This document shows positions 1-7,943 of a stretch of 51,871 bases of DNA, in pieces. The translations under genes were made by a program, and so were the position numbers. Positions within the stretch are counted from its first letter, which is position 1, and every line of letters starts with the position of its first letter. The notes below the pieces were generated by a model. The model was not told the origin of the DNA. It made no database searches and worked only from the letters and a program-made list of their open reading frames with translations. Source of the stretch: Chloroflexota bacterium (GTDB taxonomy: Bacteria > Chloroflexota > Limnocylindria > Limnocylindrales > CSP1-4); the NCBI GenBank assembly GCA_013698095.1, contig JACCVQ010000045.1, forward strand, positions 1 through 51,871, read 5' to 3'.

Positions 1-746
1 CCGTCGAGGAGCTCCTCGACGCCGGCCAGGAGTTCATCGATGCCGATCCCGAGCGCGGCCGAGCCGAAGAACACGGGATGGACGAGGCCGCGCCTGGTCT
101 GGGCGGCCAGCTGGTCGCGCAGCCCCCTGCCGGACAGCGATGTCTCGTCCCCGACGTACGCCCGGAGGATCGCCTCGTCGTGCTCGGCCAGGACCTCCAT
201 GAGGCCGGTCTGGTGGGCCATATCGTCGGCGCCGAACGGCACGATCGCCGCCGTTCGACTGCCGGCGTCGCGGACCGCCTCCATCGGCACGACCGAGGGC
301 GACAACCGGCGCTTCAGGACCTCGAGGATGCGTTGGTCGTCGGCGCCGGCCCGATCGATCTTGTTGACGAAGATCAACGTCGGGACGTGGAGCCGTCGGA
401 GGGCCCGAAACAGGAGCGGTGTCTGGGGCTGGACGCCCTCGACGGCCGAGACGACGAGGATCGCACCGTCGAGCACGGCAAGGACGCGCTCGACCTCGGC
501 GATGAAGTCGGGGTGGCCCGGCGTGTCGACCAGGTTGACCGCGAGGTCGCCAACCAGGAACGAGGCAACCGCGGACCGGATCGTGATCCCGCGTTCGCGC
601 TCGAGGTCGAGCGAGTCGGTCTGGGTCGTGCCGGCGTCGACGCTGCCGACGTGATCGATCGCGCCTGCGGTGTAGAGCAGGCGCTCGCTGAGGGTTGTCT
701 TACCGGCGTCGACGTGGGCGAGAATTCCAAGGTTGAGAGTGCGCAT
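1..746 (-). CDS. TetM/OtrA-like ribosomal-protection GTPase, partial
   Basis: N-terminal 248 residues of an EF-G-like translation GTPase; the gene runs off the left edge. The start MRTLNLGILAHVDAGKTT carries the P-loop AHVDAGKT (about residues 10-17), a RGIT switch I (about 53), DTPGH switch II (about 74) and NKID (about 128). Spacing and flanking residues (GSVDAGTTQTD, LERERGIT, SVLDGAI-type region, FFGSA then GIGIDELL) follow TetM and OtrA more closely than EF-G, so the likely role is removal of tetracycline-like drugs from the ribosome or a related ribosome rescue. It could also be an uncharacterised member of this GTPase group. A GGAAGG and a GAGG lie in the 15 bases upstream. A short overlapping leader frame and a palindrome precede it, which would fit translational control. 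Confidence 0.85.
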   Translation of the reverse strand, partial: MRTLNLGILAHVDAGKTTLSERLLYTAGAIDHVGSVDAGTTQTDSLDLERERGITIRSAVASFLVGDLAVNLVDTPGHPDFIAEVERVLAVLDGAILVVSAVEGVQPQTPLLFRALRRLHVPTLIFVNKIDRAGADDQRILEVLKRRLSPSVVPMEAVRDAGSRTAAIVPFGADDMAHQTGLMEVLAEHDEAILRAYVGDETSLSGRGLRDQLAAQTRRGLVHPVFFGSAALGIGIDELLAGVEELLD

Positions 747-804
747 GGAGCCTCATGCCTTCCAAGGAGGTGATCACCTTCTGGCTGGACATGACTGCTT
801 TCAT
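700..804 (-). other. possible 34-codon leader ORF overlapping the GTPase start
   Basis: An ATG at 804 with GAAGGGAG ten bases upstream opens a 34-codon frame (begins MKAVMSSQKVITS, ends in four arginines, TAA at 702-700). It overlaps the GTPase start at 746 in another frame. Ribosomes translating it would pass through and unfold the palindrome at 768-779. Leader peptides are known upstream of tet(M)-type genes, but this peptide has no resemblance I can name, so it may be chance. Confidence 0.25.
768..779. promoter_or_regulatory. 12-bp palindrome in the GTPase leader
   Basis: AGGTGATCACCT is a perfect 12-base palindrome 22-33 bases before the GTPase start. On the mRNA-sense strand it is part of GATCACCTCCTT, identical to the conserved 3' tail of 16S rRNA, so the transcript contains an anti-Shine-Dalgarno-like element next to its own ribosome-binding purines. 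It could be an operator or an RNA switch; function is inferred only. Confidence 0.35.
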
Positions 805-950
805 GACGCTCCCTTCTTCGTCTCAATCCGGCGCGCGTGCGCCCCGTTGAGGGTCGCACGCGCAGTCAAGCCCGTCGCGCAGCCGCTCCTTGCGGGCCGA
901 CAGATGTCGACAATCGCGCTGGCGCAACGTACGCAATCAGCGGCTCAGCC

Positions 951-1727
951 TCAGTCGCTGGCCGTGATGGTCAAGGTCCACGGGTGGCTGGCTCGATCGG
1001 GTTCGGCGAGTCGCACCGGCCAGCGCTCGGCGAGGAGGTCTGCGAGCGCGTCCGGGTCGGCTGGCGTCGCCCTGGACTCGAGCACGTGGCGGGCGGCTTC
1101 ACCGCGGACCCGCTTGGCGACCACGTCGCCGATTCGCCGTCCAGTCTCGTCCGCCTGATCGACCCGCAACGCGACCGTTGAGTCGCCGAGACCAGTCGGC
1201 ATCCCGAGTGCCGTGTAGCTCCCGGATCGCAGGTCGAGCACCAGGCCGCCCGGTCCCGCCACCCGCGCGAAGGCGGTCCCGAGCAGAGCTCGCCACTGGG
1301 GCTCGAGACGATTCATGCCGACGAGATTCGCCCAGACGCGCAGGCGGTAGGCCGGGATCTGGTCGCTCGGTCGAAGGGCGCCCCACAGCGCGGACGTGAT
1401 CACCAGGCTCCGGTCCGCGCGTTCCGCGGCCGCTGCGGACCACGATCCAGCGTTGAGACCCTCGTGGAGCGGCCCGCTGTAGACCTCGGCTGCCGGTCGG
1501 GTGGGCAGCTCGCGCAGGTGGGTGTTGCGCGCGACCTGGGCCGCCAGCGTCGGCCGAACGAAGAGTCGCTCGAAGGCGTCGGGGCCCGCGCTGGTCTCGA
1601 TGAGCGCATCGAGGATCCGGGCTCGGAGCGGCGTGAGCTCGGGGAACGACAGCCCATCAAGGTCGACCGGATGGCCGCGCTCCGGCGGCGGCCGCTTCGA
1701 CTCCGACGGCGGCACGATGATGAGCAC
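951..1727 (-). CDS. yaaA: YaaA-family (DUF328/UPF0246) protein
   Basis: 258 residues, the usual family length. The family start (hydrophobic [10 protein letters not shown], matching the PAK/PSESK motif) and the central [17 protein letters not shown] region are clear, as is the C-terminal region of DLRSGSY type. E. coli YaaA lowers free iron and protects DNA and proteins during peroxide stress; other members bind DNA. The start is GTG at 1727, supported by a TAGAGT hexamer at 1739-1734 six bases upstream and no Shine-Dalgarno, i.e. likely leaderless. It is divergent from the sigma factor gene with about 120 bp between them. Confidence 0.88.
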   Translation of the reverse strand: MLIIVPPSESKRPPPERGHPVDLDGLSFPELTPLRARILDALIETSAGPDAFERLFVRPTLAAQVARNTHLRELPTRPAAEVYSGPLHEGLNAGSWSAAAAERADRSLVITSALWGALRPSDQIPAYRLRVWANLVGMNRLEPQWRALLGTAFARVAGPGGLVLDLRSGSYTALGMPTGLGDSTVALRVDQADETGRRIGDVVAKRVRGEAARHVLESRATPADPDALADLLAERWPVRLAEPDRASHPWTLTITASD

Positions 1728-1784
1728 GACGCCACTCTATGCGCGTCGCGAGCCCGCGTCGCAGCGTCGTGGGATCGCCAGATC

Positions 1785-1811
1785 GGTCACACGAACGCCG
1801 CCTCGCGGGTC
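1785..1811 (+). promoter_or_regulatory. candidate ECF41-type autoregulated promoter
   Basis: GGTCACA, 16 bases, then GGTC. The published ECF41 consensus as I remember it is TGTCACA-N16-CGTC, so each half differs by one base. The transcript would start around 1818, giving a roughly 30-base leader before the sigma gene. A similar element sits ahead of the next gene. Confidence 0.45.
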
Positions 1812-1848
1812 AAGCCGGTACCGGACCACCTCCGCAGAACCGAGGAAA

Positions 1849-2733
1849 ATGCACGACCAGGACTGGCTCGCCGAACGCTTCGAGGCCAACCGCTCGCACC
1901 TCCGCGGCGTCGCCTTCCGGATGCTCGGCTCCATGACCGAGGCGGACGACGCCGTCCAGGAGGCCTGGGTCCGCCTGAGCCGAACCGACACAAGTGACGT
2001 CGCTAACCTGCGAGCGTGGCTGACGACGGTCGTCGGTCGGGTCTGCCTGAACGTCCTGCGATCACGCCGGACGCGCCGCGAGACATCCCTCGAGACCCAC
2101 GTCCCGGATCCGATCGTCACTCCGGCGGCGGGGATCGATCCCGAGCAGGAAGCCCTGCTCGGCGATTCGATCGGGCTCGCCCTGCTGGTCGTCCTCGACT
2201 CGCTCGCGCCGGCCGAGCGCGTCGCCTTCGTGCTCCACGACGTCTTCGCCGTACCGTTCGACGAGATCGCGCCGATCGTCGGTCGAACGCCGGTGGCTGC
2301 GAGGCAGCTCGCGAGCCGGGCCCGTCGCCGCGTCCAGGGTGCGCCCGTCCCCGACGTCGACCTTGACGGCCAGTGGGTCGTCGCCAACGCCTTCCTCGCG
2401 GCCACCCGCGACGGTGACTTCGAGCGACTCCTTGCCGTCCTCGATCCGGATGTGGTGGTCCGGTCGGACGGCGGGTTTGCCCGTCCGAACTTGATGTCGG
2501 TGGTTCGCGGCGCCCGCGCCGTTGCCGAGCAGGCGATGTCCTTCCGCCAGTTCGGCGAGACAGCGACGCGGGTTCTCGTCAACGGGACTCCGGGCGGCAT
2601 CGCGTGGGCGCCCGACGGGAGCCCATTCGCGGTCCTGGCCCTGACCGTCTCGGGCGGCAGGATCGTCTCGATCGACGTTCTCGCCGATCCGGACCGGCTC
2701 AGTCGACTGGATCTCAGCGTGGTCACCCGCTGA
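1849..2733 (+). CDS. ECF41-family RNA polymerase sigma factor (SigJ-like)
   Basis: 294 residues. Sigma region 2 (FRMLGSMTEADDAVQEAWVR, about residues 24-43) is followed by region 4 (APAERVAFVLHDVF through a helix-turn-helix ending ARQLASRARRRV, about 128-165). After this comes a roughly 100-residue SnoaL-like domain with the family's SDGG (about 203) and DPDRL (about 284) motifs. In this group the extra C-terminal domain modulates sigma activity and there is usually no separate anti-sigma factor. ATG at 1849 is preceded by GAGGAAA. The upstream frame stays open but has no homologous content. ECF41 genes typically sit beside an oxidoreductase, carboxymuconolactone decarboxylase or epimerase gene; here the neighbour is an F420-type reductase. 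Confidence 0.93.
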   Translation: MHDQDWLAERFEANRSHLRGVAFRMLGSMTEADDAVQEAWVRLSRTDTSDVANLRAWLTTVVGRVCLNVLRSRRTRRETSLETHVPDPIVTPAAGIDPEQEALLGDSIGLALLVVLDSLAPAERVAFVLHDVFAVPFDEIAPIVGRTPVAARQLASRARRRVQGAPVPDVDLDGQWVVANAFLAATRDGDFERLLAVLDPDVVVRSDGGFARPNLMSVVRGARAVAEQAMSFRQFGETATRVLVNGTPGGIAWAPDGSPFAVLALTVSGGRIVSIDVLADPDRLSRLDLSVVTR

Positions 2734-2741
2734 GGATTCGC

Positions 2742-2768
2742 GGTCACGTCAGAGCCGTCGCCGGAGTC
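2742..2768 (+). promoter_or_regulatory. candidate ECF41-type promoter before the reductase gene
   Basis: GGTCACG, 16 bases, then AGTC, the same arrangement as the element at 1785-1811 (shared core GGTCAC-N18-GTC). It would place the transcript start near 2775, 39 bases before the reductase start at 2814. GC-rich DNA makes GGTCAC common, so this needs a statistical test. Confidence 0.35.
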
Positions 2769-2813
2769 TTCCGTATGAGCCGTACCGCCCGCTGTCCCAA
2801 GGAGCGACCTCTC

Positions 2814-3338
2814 ATGACCGAGCCCACCAGCCCCACCGCCCGCGCCCCACGCTGGGTCACGATGTTCGGCCCGATCGCTAGGCCACTGCTGGCCGCCGGC
2901 GTTCCGATGGGCTTCAACGGGCTTCTCACCGTCCGCGGCAGGACCAGCGGAGCGCCGCGGACCACGCCCATCGCGATCATCGAATTCTCCGGCAAACGCT
3001 GGATCTGGTCACCTTGGGGCGACGTACATTGGGTCCGCAACCTGCGTGCAGCCGGCCAGGCGACCGTCGCGGTCCGCGGCCGGAAGGAGGGGGTGGCTGC
3101 GACCGAGCTGGACGCAGATCAGCGCGTCGGATTCTTCCGCGACGTCCTTGGCCCGGTCGCGCGCGACATGCCGTTCGGCGTGTGGTTCATCCGGACGTTC
3201 GACGGCGTCGATCTGGCCGACCCCGTCGCGGCCGCCGTGGGACGCGTCGTCTTCGAGCTCCAACCGGTTCGTCAGGTCGCCGAACTCGGCGACCCTCCGT
3301 CAGAAGTTGTCGACCATGACGTCACGAACCTGCGCTGA
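2814..3338 (+). CDS. deazaflavin (F420)-dependent nitroreductase-family protein
   Basis: 174 residues of the PF04075/DDN split-barrel family. The signature GFNGLLTVRGRTSGAPRTTP occupies about residues 27-46, followed by VHWVRNLRAAGQATV (about 71-85), the usual cofactor-binding strand-turn. Family members reduce quinones, nitroimidazoles or other substrates with F420H2. Start ATG 2814 has AAGGAG nine bases upstream; an earlier in-frame ATG at 2775 lacks one. The gene lies 80 bp after the sigma factor and may be its target. The 3' end overlaps the convergent DUF1801 gene by 17 bp. Confidence 0.85.
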   Translation: MTEPTSPTARAPRWVTMFGPIARPLLAAGVPMGFNGLLTVRGRTSGAPRTTPIAIIEFSGKRWIWSPWGDVHWVRNLRAAGQATVAVRGRKEGVAATELDADQRVGFFRDVLGPVARDMPFGVWFIRTFDGVDLADPVAAAVGRVVFELQPVRQVAELGDPPSEVVDHDVTNLR

Positions 3339-3723
3339 GCTTCCGCCAGCCGCCCGCTCGGTTGTGCTCGATGATCTCCCGGAACAGCCCGCTCAGAGCT
3401 CGGGCGTTGATCGTCTCCCCGCGATAGATCGAGATCTGGCGGCCTGTCTTCGCGTCGTGGCCGGCGGTGATGATCCCTTCCGGATCGGTCACGAGCGGGT
3501 CGTACAGGAAGACGTTGACGTGGTCCTTCGTGGCCTGCAGAGCGGCGATGTTGCCGCGGAGCACGAAGTACGGCTGGACCGTGCGCTTGATCGTCTCGAC
3601 CACCTCGGGGTCCGCTGCATGGATCAGCTCGCGGACCTCCTGACAGAACGCCTGCTGCCAGTCCGGCAGTGCGTCGATGTAGTCGTCGACCCGCGGGTCC
3701 TTGACGAAACCGGTCTCGCTCAT
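3322..3723 (-). CDS. DUF1801-domain protein
   Basis: 133 residues. The DUF1801 fold (also called YdhG-like) is visible: an N-terminal helix with DDYIDALPDWQQ (about residues 12-23), PEVVETIKRTVQPYFVLRGN (about 39-58) and KDHVNVFLYDP (about 66-76), ending IIEHNRAGGWR. Some relatives act as iron chaperones or bind small ligands, but the function here is unknown. Its start overlaps the upstream gene's stop by four bases (ATGA), so the two are co-translated. It has a 17-bp tail-to-tail overlap with the F420-type reductase gene. Confidence 0.8.
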   Translation of the reverse strand: MSETGFVKDPRVDDYIDALPDWQQAFCQEVRELIHAADPEVVETIKRTVQPYFVLRGNIAALQATKDHVNVFLYDPLVTDPEGIITAGHDAKTGRQISIYRGETINARALSGLFREIIEHNRAGGWRKLSAGS

Positions 3724-4649
3724 TGGGCCGTCCCTCCCCAGTCGAGCACGCGCATGGCGCGGAGGGTGATCCAGCGACTGGGTTGAGCTTCGCCGTCATC
3801 CATCTGAATGTACGACTTGCCTTCATGGACGGTCTGGAGCGGCCAACGCCCGTCAGCCGCGCGATTGCCCTCGACAACGCCGATCGCCTCCGCGACCCGC
3901 TCATCGGGCGCGACGCCCGCCGCGCGGAGATAGTCGAGCCCGCGCAGGACGTCGTAGTGCCACCACGTCGGAAACGAGAACTCCAGCCAGGTGGGGTCGA
4001 TCACCTCACCGGTCGATTTCCGCCGGAGCAGCCGGCGCTCCAGCATGTACTCCTCGCCGCGACGACGCGCCGCGGCGACCTCCGCCGAGCCGCCGGTGGC
4101 GCGCTCATGGTCGAGCAGGCCTTCGAGGACGTTGATCGTGGTCCCGAACGACGACACCGTCGCGCCGTTCTCGACCTCGCAGTTCCAGCCGCCGTCGGAG
4201 AGCTGCTCGCCGAGGAGCCTCTCGACCAGCGGCGTCATGTCCACACCGAAGGTCGAGCCAGTCGAGACGACGTTGCCGTTGATGCACGGCTCGACCTCGC
4301 CCTCGAAGAACCGGTTGTCGGCCCATGGTGTCTCGAAGTCCGGATTTCGCCACGTGACGTGCTCGCGGACCAGTCCGACGGCCCGTCGGGCCTGTTCGCT
4401 CGCGGGATCGAGCCCCAGCCGGCGCAGCACCTCCAGGACGTGAAACGTGTCGGTCCGCTCCTGGGAGAACGCGTTGCCCGCCCAGAGGCCGTCCGGCGCC
4501 TGGAGCGCGAGCAGCCGGGCACCCCAGCCGTCGGTTGCGACCCGTGACCGCTCCGACGCGATCGCGTCGGCCGGCTCGTGGGTCAGGTCACGCATCACCT
4601 GCCAGCGGATCGCGGGATCGGAATCGAGCAACCAGTCGATGACGGTCAT
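3720..4649 (-). CDS. alpha/alpha-toroid protein, terpene cyclase/prenyltransferase-like
   Basis: 309 residues with repeated toroid motifs: GLWAGNAFSQERTDTFHVLEVL (about residues 55-76), LLGEQLSDGGWNCE (about 146-159) and GNRAADGRWPLQ (about 270-281). QW-like repeats (DGGW, DGRW) are typical of squalene/oxidosqualene cyclases and protein prenyltransferase beta folds. There is no DXDD acid motif and the chain is half the length of squalene cyclases, so it is probably a stand-alone toroid of unknown substrate, not a hopene cyclase. It begins MTVIDWLLDSDPAIRWQVMRDL, the common start of this small family, with a GGAGGGAC ribosome site. It leads the two-gene unit with DUF1801. Confidence 0.8.
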   Translation of the reverse strand: MTVIDWLLDSDPAIRWQVMRDLTHEPADAIASERSRVATDGWGARLLALQAPDGLWAGNAFSQERTDTFHVLEVLRRLGLDPASEQARRAVGLVREHVTWRNPDFETPWADNRFFEGEVEPCINGNVVSTGSTFGVDMTPLVERLLGEQLSDGGWNCEVENGATVSSFGTTINVLEGLLDHERATGGSAEVAAARRRGEEYMLERRLLRRKSTGEVIDPTWLEFSFPTWWHYDVLRGLDYLRAAGVAPDERVAEAIGVVEGNRAADGRWPLQTVHEGKSYIQMDDGEAQPSRWITLRAMRVLDWGGTAQ

Positions 4650-4842
4650 GTCCCTCCCTCAGACCTCCCCTGCGTCGCCTCGTGGCCTCGGGGTTTGCGC
4701 TGATCGTCGCGGCGAAAGGTGACAGGGGCCGTCATGGTCGCATGCCGCCCCGGAGGAACCTGGTCGGCGTCCAGAGGCGTCGCGTTGTCGCTCACACCCT
4801 ATCGAGCCGGGCCCGCCCTGGGATCGGGATGGGGCCTTCAGC

Positions 4843-6309
4843 TCAACGGTTTCCGTCGTCCAATGCCGACCCGTTGCGGGCGAGCCATTCGCGCGTGCGG
4901 CTCCCCCATCGTGGATCAAGGCCGTCGCGGTTGAGAACCTCCGCCAGCTGGCGGAGGTCCGAGACCGTGTCCACGTCGGGCCATGGCTCGACGATCGTCA
5001 CGTGCCAGCCGGCGGCGACGAGGTCACGGCGGGTGGCGTCGAAGGCGCTCGATCCGCCCATCCGGCGATCGCTGAAACCGCGCCGCAGTCGTCGTTCGAG
5101 GCGCCGCCGCAGGAGCCTGCGGTGCGGACCAGGCAGCCAGCGCGGGACGGGCCGCCAGCGCAGGCCGACGAGGTGATAGCCACCGTCGTCCGTCGGCCCC
5201 AGAACGGCGCCGTTCGCGGCTCGATCGAGAACGGCGACGGCGTCTTTGATCCGTGACGGTGGGAGCCCGGGCGAGTCACCGGCGAGCGCCACGGCCCGAT
5301 CGGCACCACGATCGAAGGCGGCCAGGAACACGTCAACCAGGGCCGCGGCGAGGCCCGGTCGGGTCTGGACGATTGGCGTCCATTCCGACCCGACGATCCG
5401 GAGGACCGCGCCTGCGTCGCGACGGTCCGGGAGCATCACCACGGGAGCGGCGCCCACAGATCGAGCGGCTTCGGCCGCGCCGTCCGCCACGTCGGCCAGG
5501 CAGGCCTCCCAGAACCGAGCCGTGCGGTCTGCTCCGAGCGAGGTGGCCAGGCGAGTCTTGGCGTTCTTCGCGCCCGGGGCCTTGGCCATGACGCACAGGA
5601 GGGGCCGCCGAGCAGTCTCCCGCCAGGCCACGCCGAGCATCGCCCGGCCGGCCGCCAGCGACGCCTTCCAGGAGCCCGAGACCTTGCTCTTTCCGCCGCG
5701 GCGCTGCCCGAACCCGACCGGAACCTCGCGGATTCGGATCGTCGGCTCGACCAGCCCCCGGGCGACGAGCTGCGTGGTCCACCCATAGCCGTCGTCGTCG
5801 AGATGGAGCTGCTCGAGCGTCGCTCGGCGCAGGGCCTTGGACGGCGCCAGGTCGTGGACCCGCCGGCCGCTGCGGGCCGACAGGATCGCGGCGACCAGCT
5901 GATTGCCCAACCGGGCGTGCCACGCCATCGCGCCTGCCTCGACGAGGCGGCGCTCGCGGACGCCAAGAGCCAGGTCGGCCTCGTCGAGCGCGTCGACCAG
6001 GGGCGGGAGGTCGGCGGGATCGCACGATCCGTCACCGTCGAGGAACGCAATCTGATCGTGAACGTGGCCCATGGCAACGGACTGGAGCGCGTGCTGCGCT
6101 CCACTCCGACACGCCCGCCCATAGCCGCGGCGCGACTCGACGAGGACGATCGCGCCCGCCGTTGTCGCGATCGCTTGCGTGTCGTCGCGCGAGCCGCCAT
6201 CGACGACCACGACGCAGCAGGCCCCGGCCGCATGCAGTCCGCGAACGACGTCGCCGATGGCCGTCTCCTCATCGATCACCGGCACGATCGCGACGAAGGC
6301 GCGGGTCAT
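4843..6309 (-). CDS. glycosyltransferase family 2 fused to CofC-like (TIGR04282/DUF2064) domain
   Basis: 488 residues in two parts. Residues 1 to about 225 are a GT-A glycosyltransferase of the dolichol-phosphate-mannose-synthase type: IVPVIDEETAIGDVV, VVDGGSRDDT and the metal-binding FLDGDGSCDP. Residues about 235-440 are a TIGR04282 domain: LLCVMAKAPGAKNAKTRLA, then ALAGDSPGLPPSRI and LGPTDDGGYHLVGLR. That domain belongs to the nucleotidyltransferase-like group that includes CofC. The two are usually separate neighbouring genes, so this is a genuine fusion. The start ATG 6309 overlaps the stop of the DUF2079 gene (ATGA); the longer open frame upstream has no homology. Likely job: building a polyprenyl-linked or secreted glycan with the neighbouring membrane proteins. 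Confidence 0.85.
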   Translation of the reverse strand: MTRAFVAIVPVIDEETAIGDVVRGLHAAGACCVVVVDGGSRDDTQAIATTAGAIVLVESRRGYGRACRSGAQHALQSVAMGHVHDQIAFLDGDGSCDPADLPPLVDALDEADLALGVRERRLVEAGAMAWHARLGNQLVAAILSARSGRRVHDLAPSKALRRATLEQLHLDDDGYGWTTQLVARGLVEPTIRIREVPVGFGQRRGGKSKVSGSWKASLAAGRAMLGVAWRETARRPLLCVMAKAPGAKNAKTRLATSLGADRTARFWEACLADVADGAAEAARSVGAAPVVMLPDRRDAGAVLRIVGSEWTPIVQTRPGLAAALVDVFLAAFDRGADRAVALAGDSPGLPPSRIKDAVAVLDRAANGAVLGPTDDGGYHLVGLRWRPVPRWLPGPHRRLLRRRLERRLRRGFSDRRMGGSSAFDATRRDLVAAGWHVTIVEPWPDVDTVSDLRQLAEVLNRDGLDPRWGSRTREWLARNGSALDDGNR

Positions 6310-7943
6310 GGCGTCAACCCGCCCGGCTCCGGGCCCCAGACGATGAATCGGCCATCGTCCGCGAGGACTGGCCGGGTGCCCGCGCGTAGCCCTGCCAGGA
6401 TCGCATGGTGGTTGCCTGCCAGCTGTTGCATTGGGAACCAGGCCAGGCGATCCATCACGACGTACGCGTCGACGGGCGCGACGGGTCTCACGAGCAGCCG
6501 CCGGATCTCCGGTCGTGCTGCGAGCGTGACGACGAGTCCCTCGTCCGCCGCAATGACGCCCCGTGCCGGGATGACGGCCGTGGTCCTGGCCAGGCGATCG
6601 AAGCCGTCGGGTCGGGAGGCGAATGCCGGGTCGCCGTGATCGAACGGCGGCAACGAACCCTGGATGAATGCTCCGAGCGCCGCCGGCGCCGCCAGAGCGA
6701 GCGTCAGGGCGAGGCCGGCGAATGCGCTCGTCAGCGGGGGGACCCTTCTTCCCACGATCCGATGCAGCGTGCCCCGCCGGGAGATGGATCGTCGCCAGCG
6801 AGGTGCGATGAGGGCGAGGGCACGGCGGGCACCGAATCCAGCGGCCACGATCAGGGGAACCACGAGGATCAGGCCGTATTGAAGCCGCAGATTCGCCTGG
6901 AAGAAGTTGTCGGACAGGAGGACGGCCGCGAATGGCGGCAGGACAGGCACCAGCCAGCGCGGTCGCAGCAACGGAAGTCCGAACAACGCGATGATCATGC
7001 CGGCCCCGGCCAGCCATCCGGTCGGGCGGGCGATGTGGGCGACGACCGCTGCCGTCTGGTTGACGGGAGCCAGAAGGACGCTCAGCCCACCTCCGAGCCA
7101 AGCGTAGTAGCTGTCCGTATCGGTCGCGCTGCCGGCCCGGATGGCGGGCATGAGGACTCCGAATACGATGATCGCCCAGACGGTCGCGACGATCGCGAGG
7201 GTCCTGCCATGGCGTCGCAGCGTGTGGTTACCGCGAGCAGCCACAACGAGCCCGATGACCGCCACCGCGTAGGACACGTCCTCGCGGGTCAGCAGGGCAA
7301 GCACTGCCGCCAGCCACATCGTCCGGAGCCGTCCGGTCAGACCGGCCCAACCGGCAACGAGAGCCAGGCCGACGCCGACGGCCTCGGGGTGGAAATCGGA
7401 CCGGATGATCTCCTGCGTCGTGCCCCACACGGGGATTCCGATGGCAAGCCCGGCCGCGACCATCGCTGCCGCGCGACTCGGCCGGAGAATGGCTCGGAGA
7501 AACAAGAAGCCGGCCACCACCAGTCCGCCGACCGCCAGGGCATGAACGACGTTCAGGAGGCGGACGTCAGGGCCCAGCAGGCGCTCGACGACGGCCGGGA
7601 TCACGAGGATCGGCGAAAAGTGCAGCCCGAGGAAGGAGCCCTCGTGGAAACTCGAGATCCACAGGCCGCTCGTGCCGACGTTCCAGATGATCTGCTGAAA
7701 GAACGCCAGGTCATATGGCGGAGCCGACAGGCCGTTCACTCGCCCGATGAGGAGGGTCGCTGACCATCCGGCCGCGAGCGTCCCGGCAATGCCGACCAGC
7801 CAGGCCGGTCCAGCGGCGAGCCATCGCAGGCGGCGGTGCTCCCGCCCCGTCGGGAGCGGTTGCTCCCGCTCGTGGCCGGACGTCAGCGCACGGCCGGACC
7901 TCACCGGGCGGCGGACCGAGCCGCCACCAACGTCCCCGCCCAT
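6306..7943 (-). CDS. DUF2079 polytopic membrane protein (GT-C-like)
   Basis: 545 residues with about ten membrane helices. DUF2079 markers are visible: PPYDLAFFQQIIWNVG in the first periplasmic loop (about residues 75-90), LHFSPILVIP (about 106-115) and SDFHPEAVGVGLAL (about 183-196). The acidic loop residues and architecture resemble GT-C glycosyltransferases that use lipid-linked sugars. The soluble C-terminal region follows the last helix. The start at 7943 overlaps the epimerase gene by 43 bp; a later start is possible because the first 45 residues are polar and arginine-rich. Its stop overlaps the glycosyltransferase start. Confidence 0.82.
   Translation of the reverse strand: MGGDVGGGSVRRPVRSGRALTSGHEREQPLPTGREHRRLRWLAAGPAWLVGIAGTLAAGWSATLLIGRVNGLSAPPYDLAFFQQIIWNVGTSGLWISSFHEGSFLGLHFSPILVIPAVVERLLGPDVRLLNVVHALAVGGLVVAGFLFLRAILRPSRAAAMVAAGLAIGIPVWGTTQEIIRSDFHPEAVGVGLALVAGWAGLTGRLRTMWLAAVLALLTREDVSYAVAVIGLVVAARGNHTLRRHGRTLAIVATVWAIIVFGVLMPAIRAGSATDTDSYYAWLGGGLSVLLAPVNQTAAVVAHIARPTGWLAGAGMIIALFGLPLLRPRWLVPVLPPFAAVLLSDNFFQANLRLQYGLILVVPLIVAAGFGARRALALIAPRWRRSISRRGTLHRIVGRRVPPLTSAFAGLALTLALAAPAALGAFIQGSLPPFDHGDPAFASRPDGFDRLARTTAVIPARGVIAADEGLVVTLAARPEIRRLLVRPVAPVDAYVVMDRLAWFPMQQLAGNHHAILAGLRAGTRPVLADDGRFIVWGPEPGGLTP

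Noticed and set aside
6310..7101. 262-codon N-terminal extension of the glycosyltransferase fusion
   Set aside because: It is arginine/proline-rich, antisense-like, lies entirely inside the DUF2079 gene, and the ATGA overlap gives a clear start at 6309.
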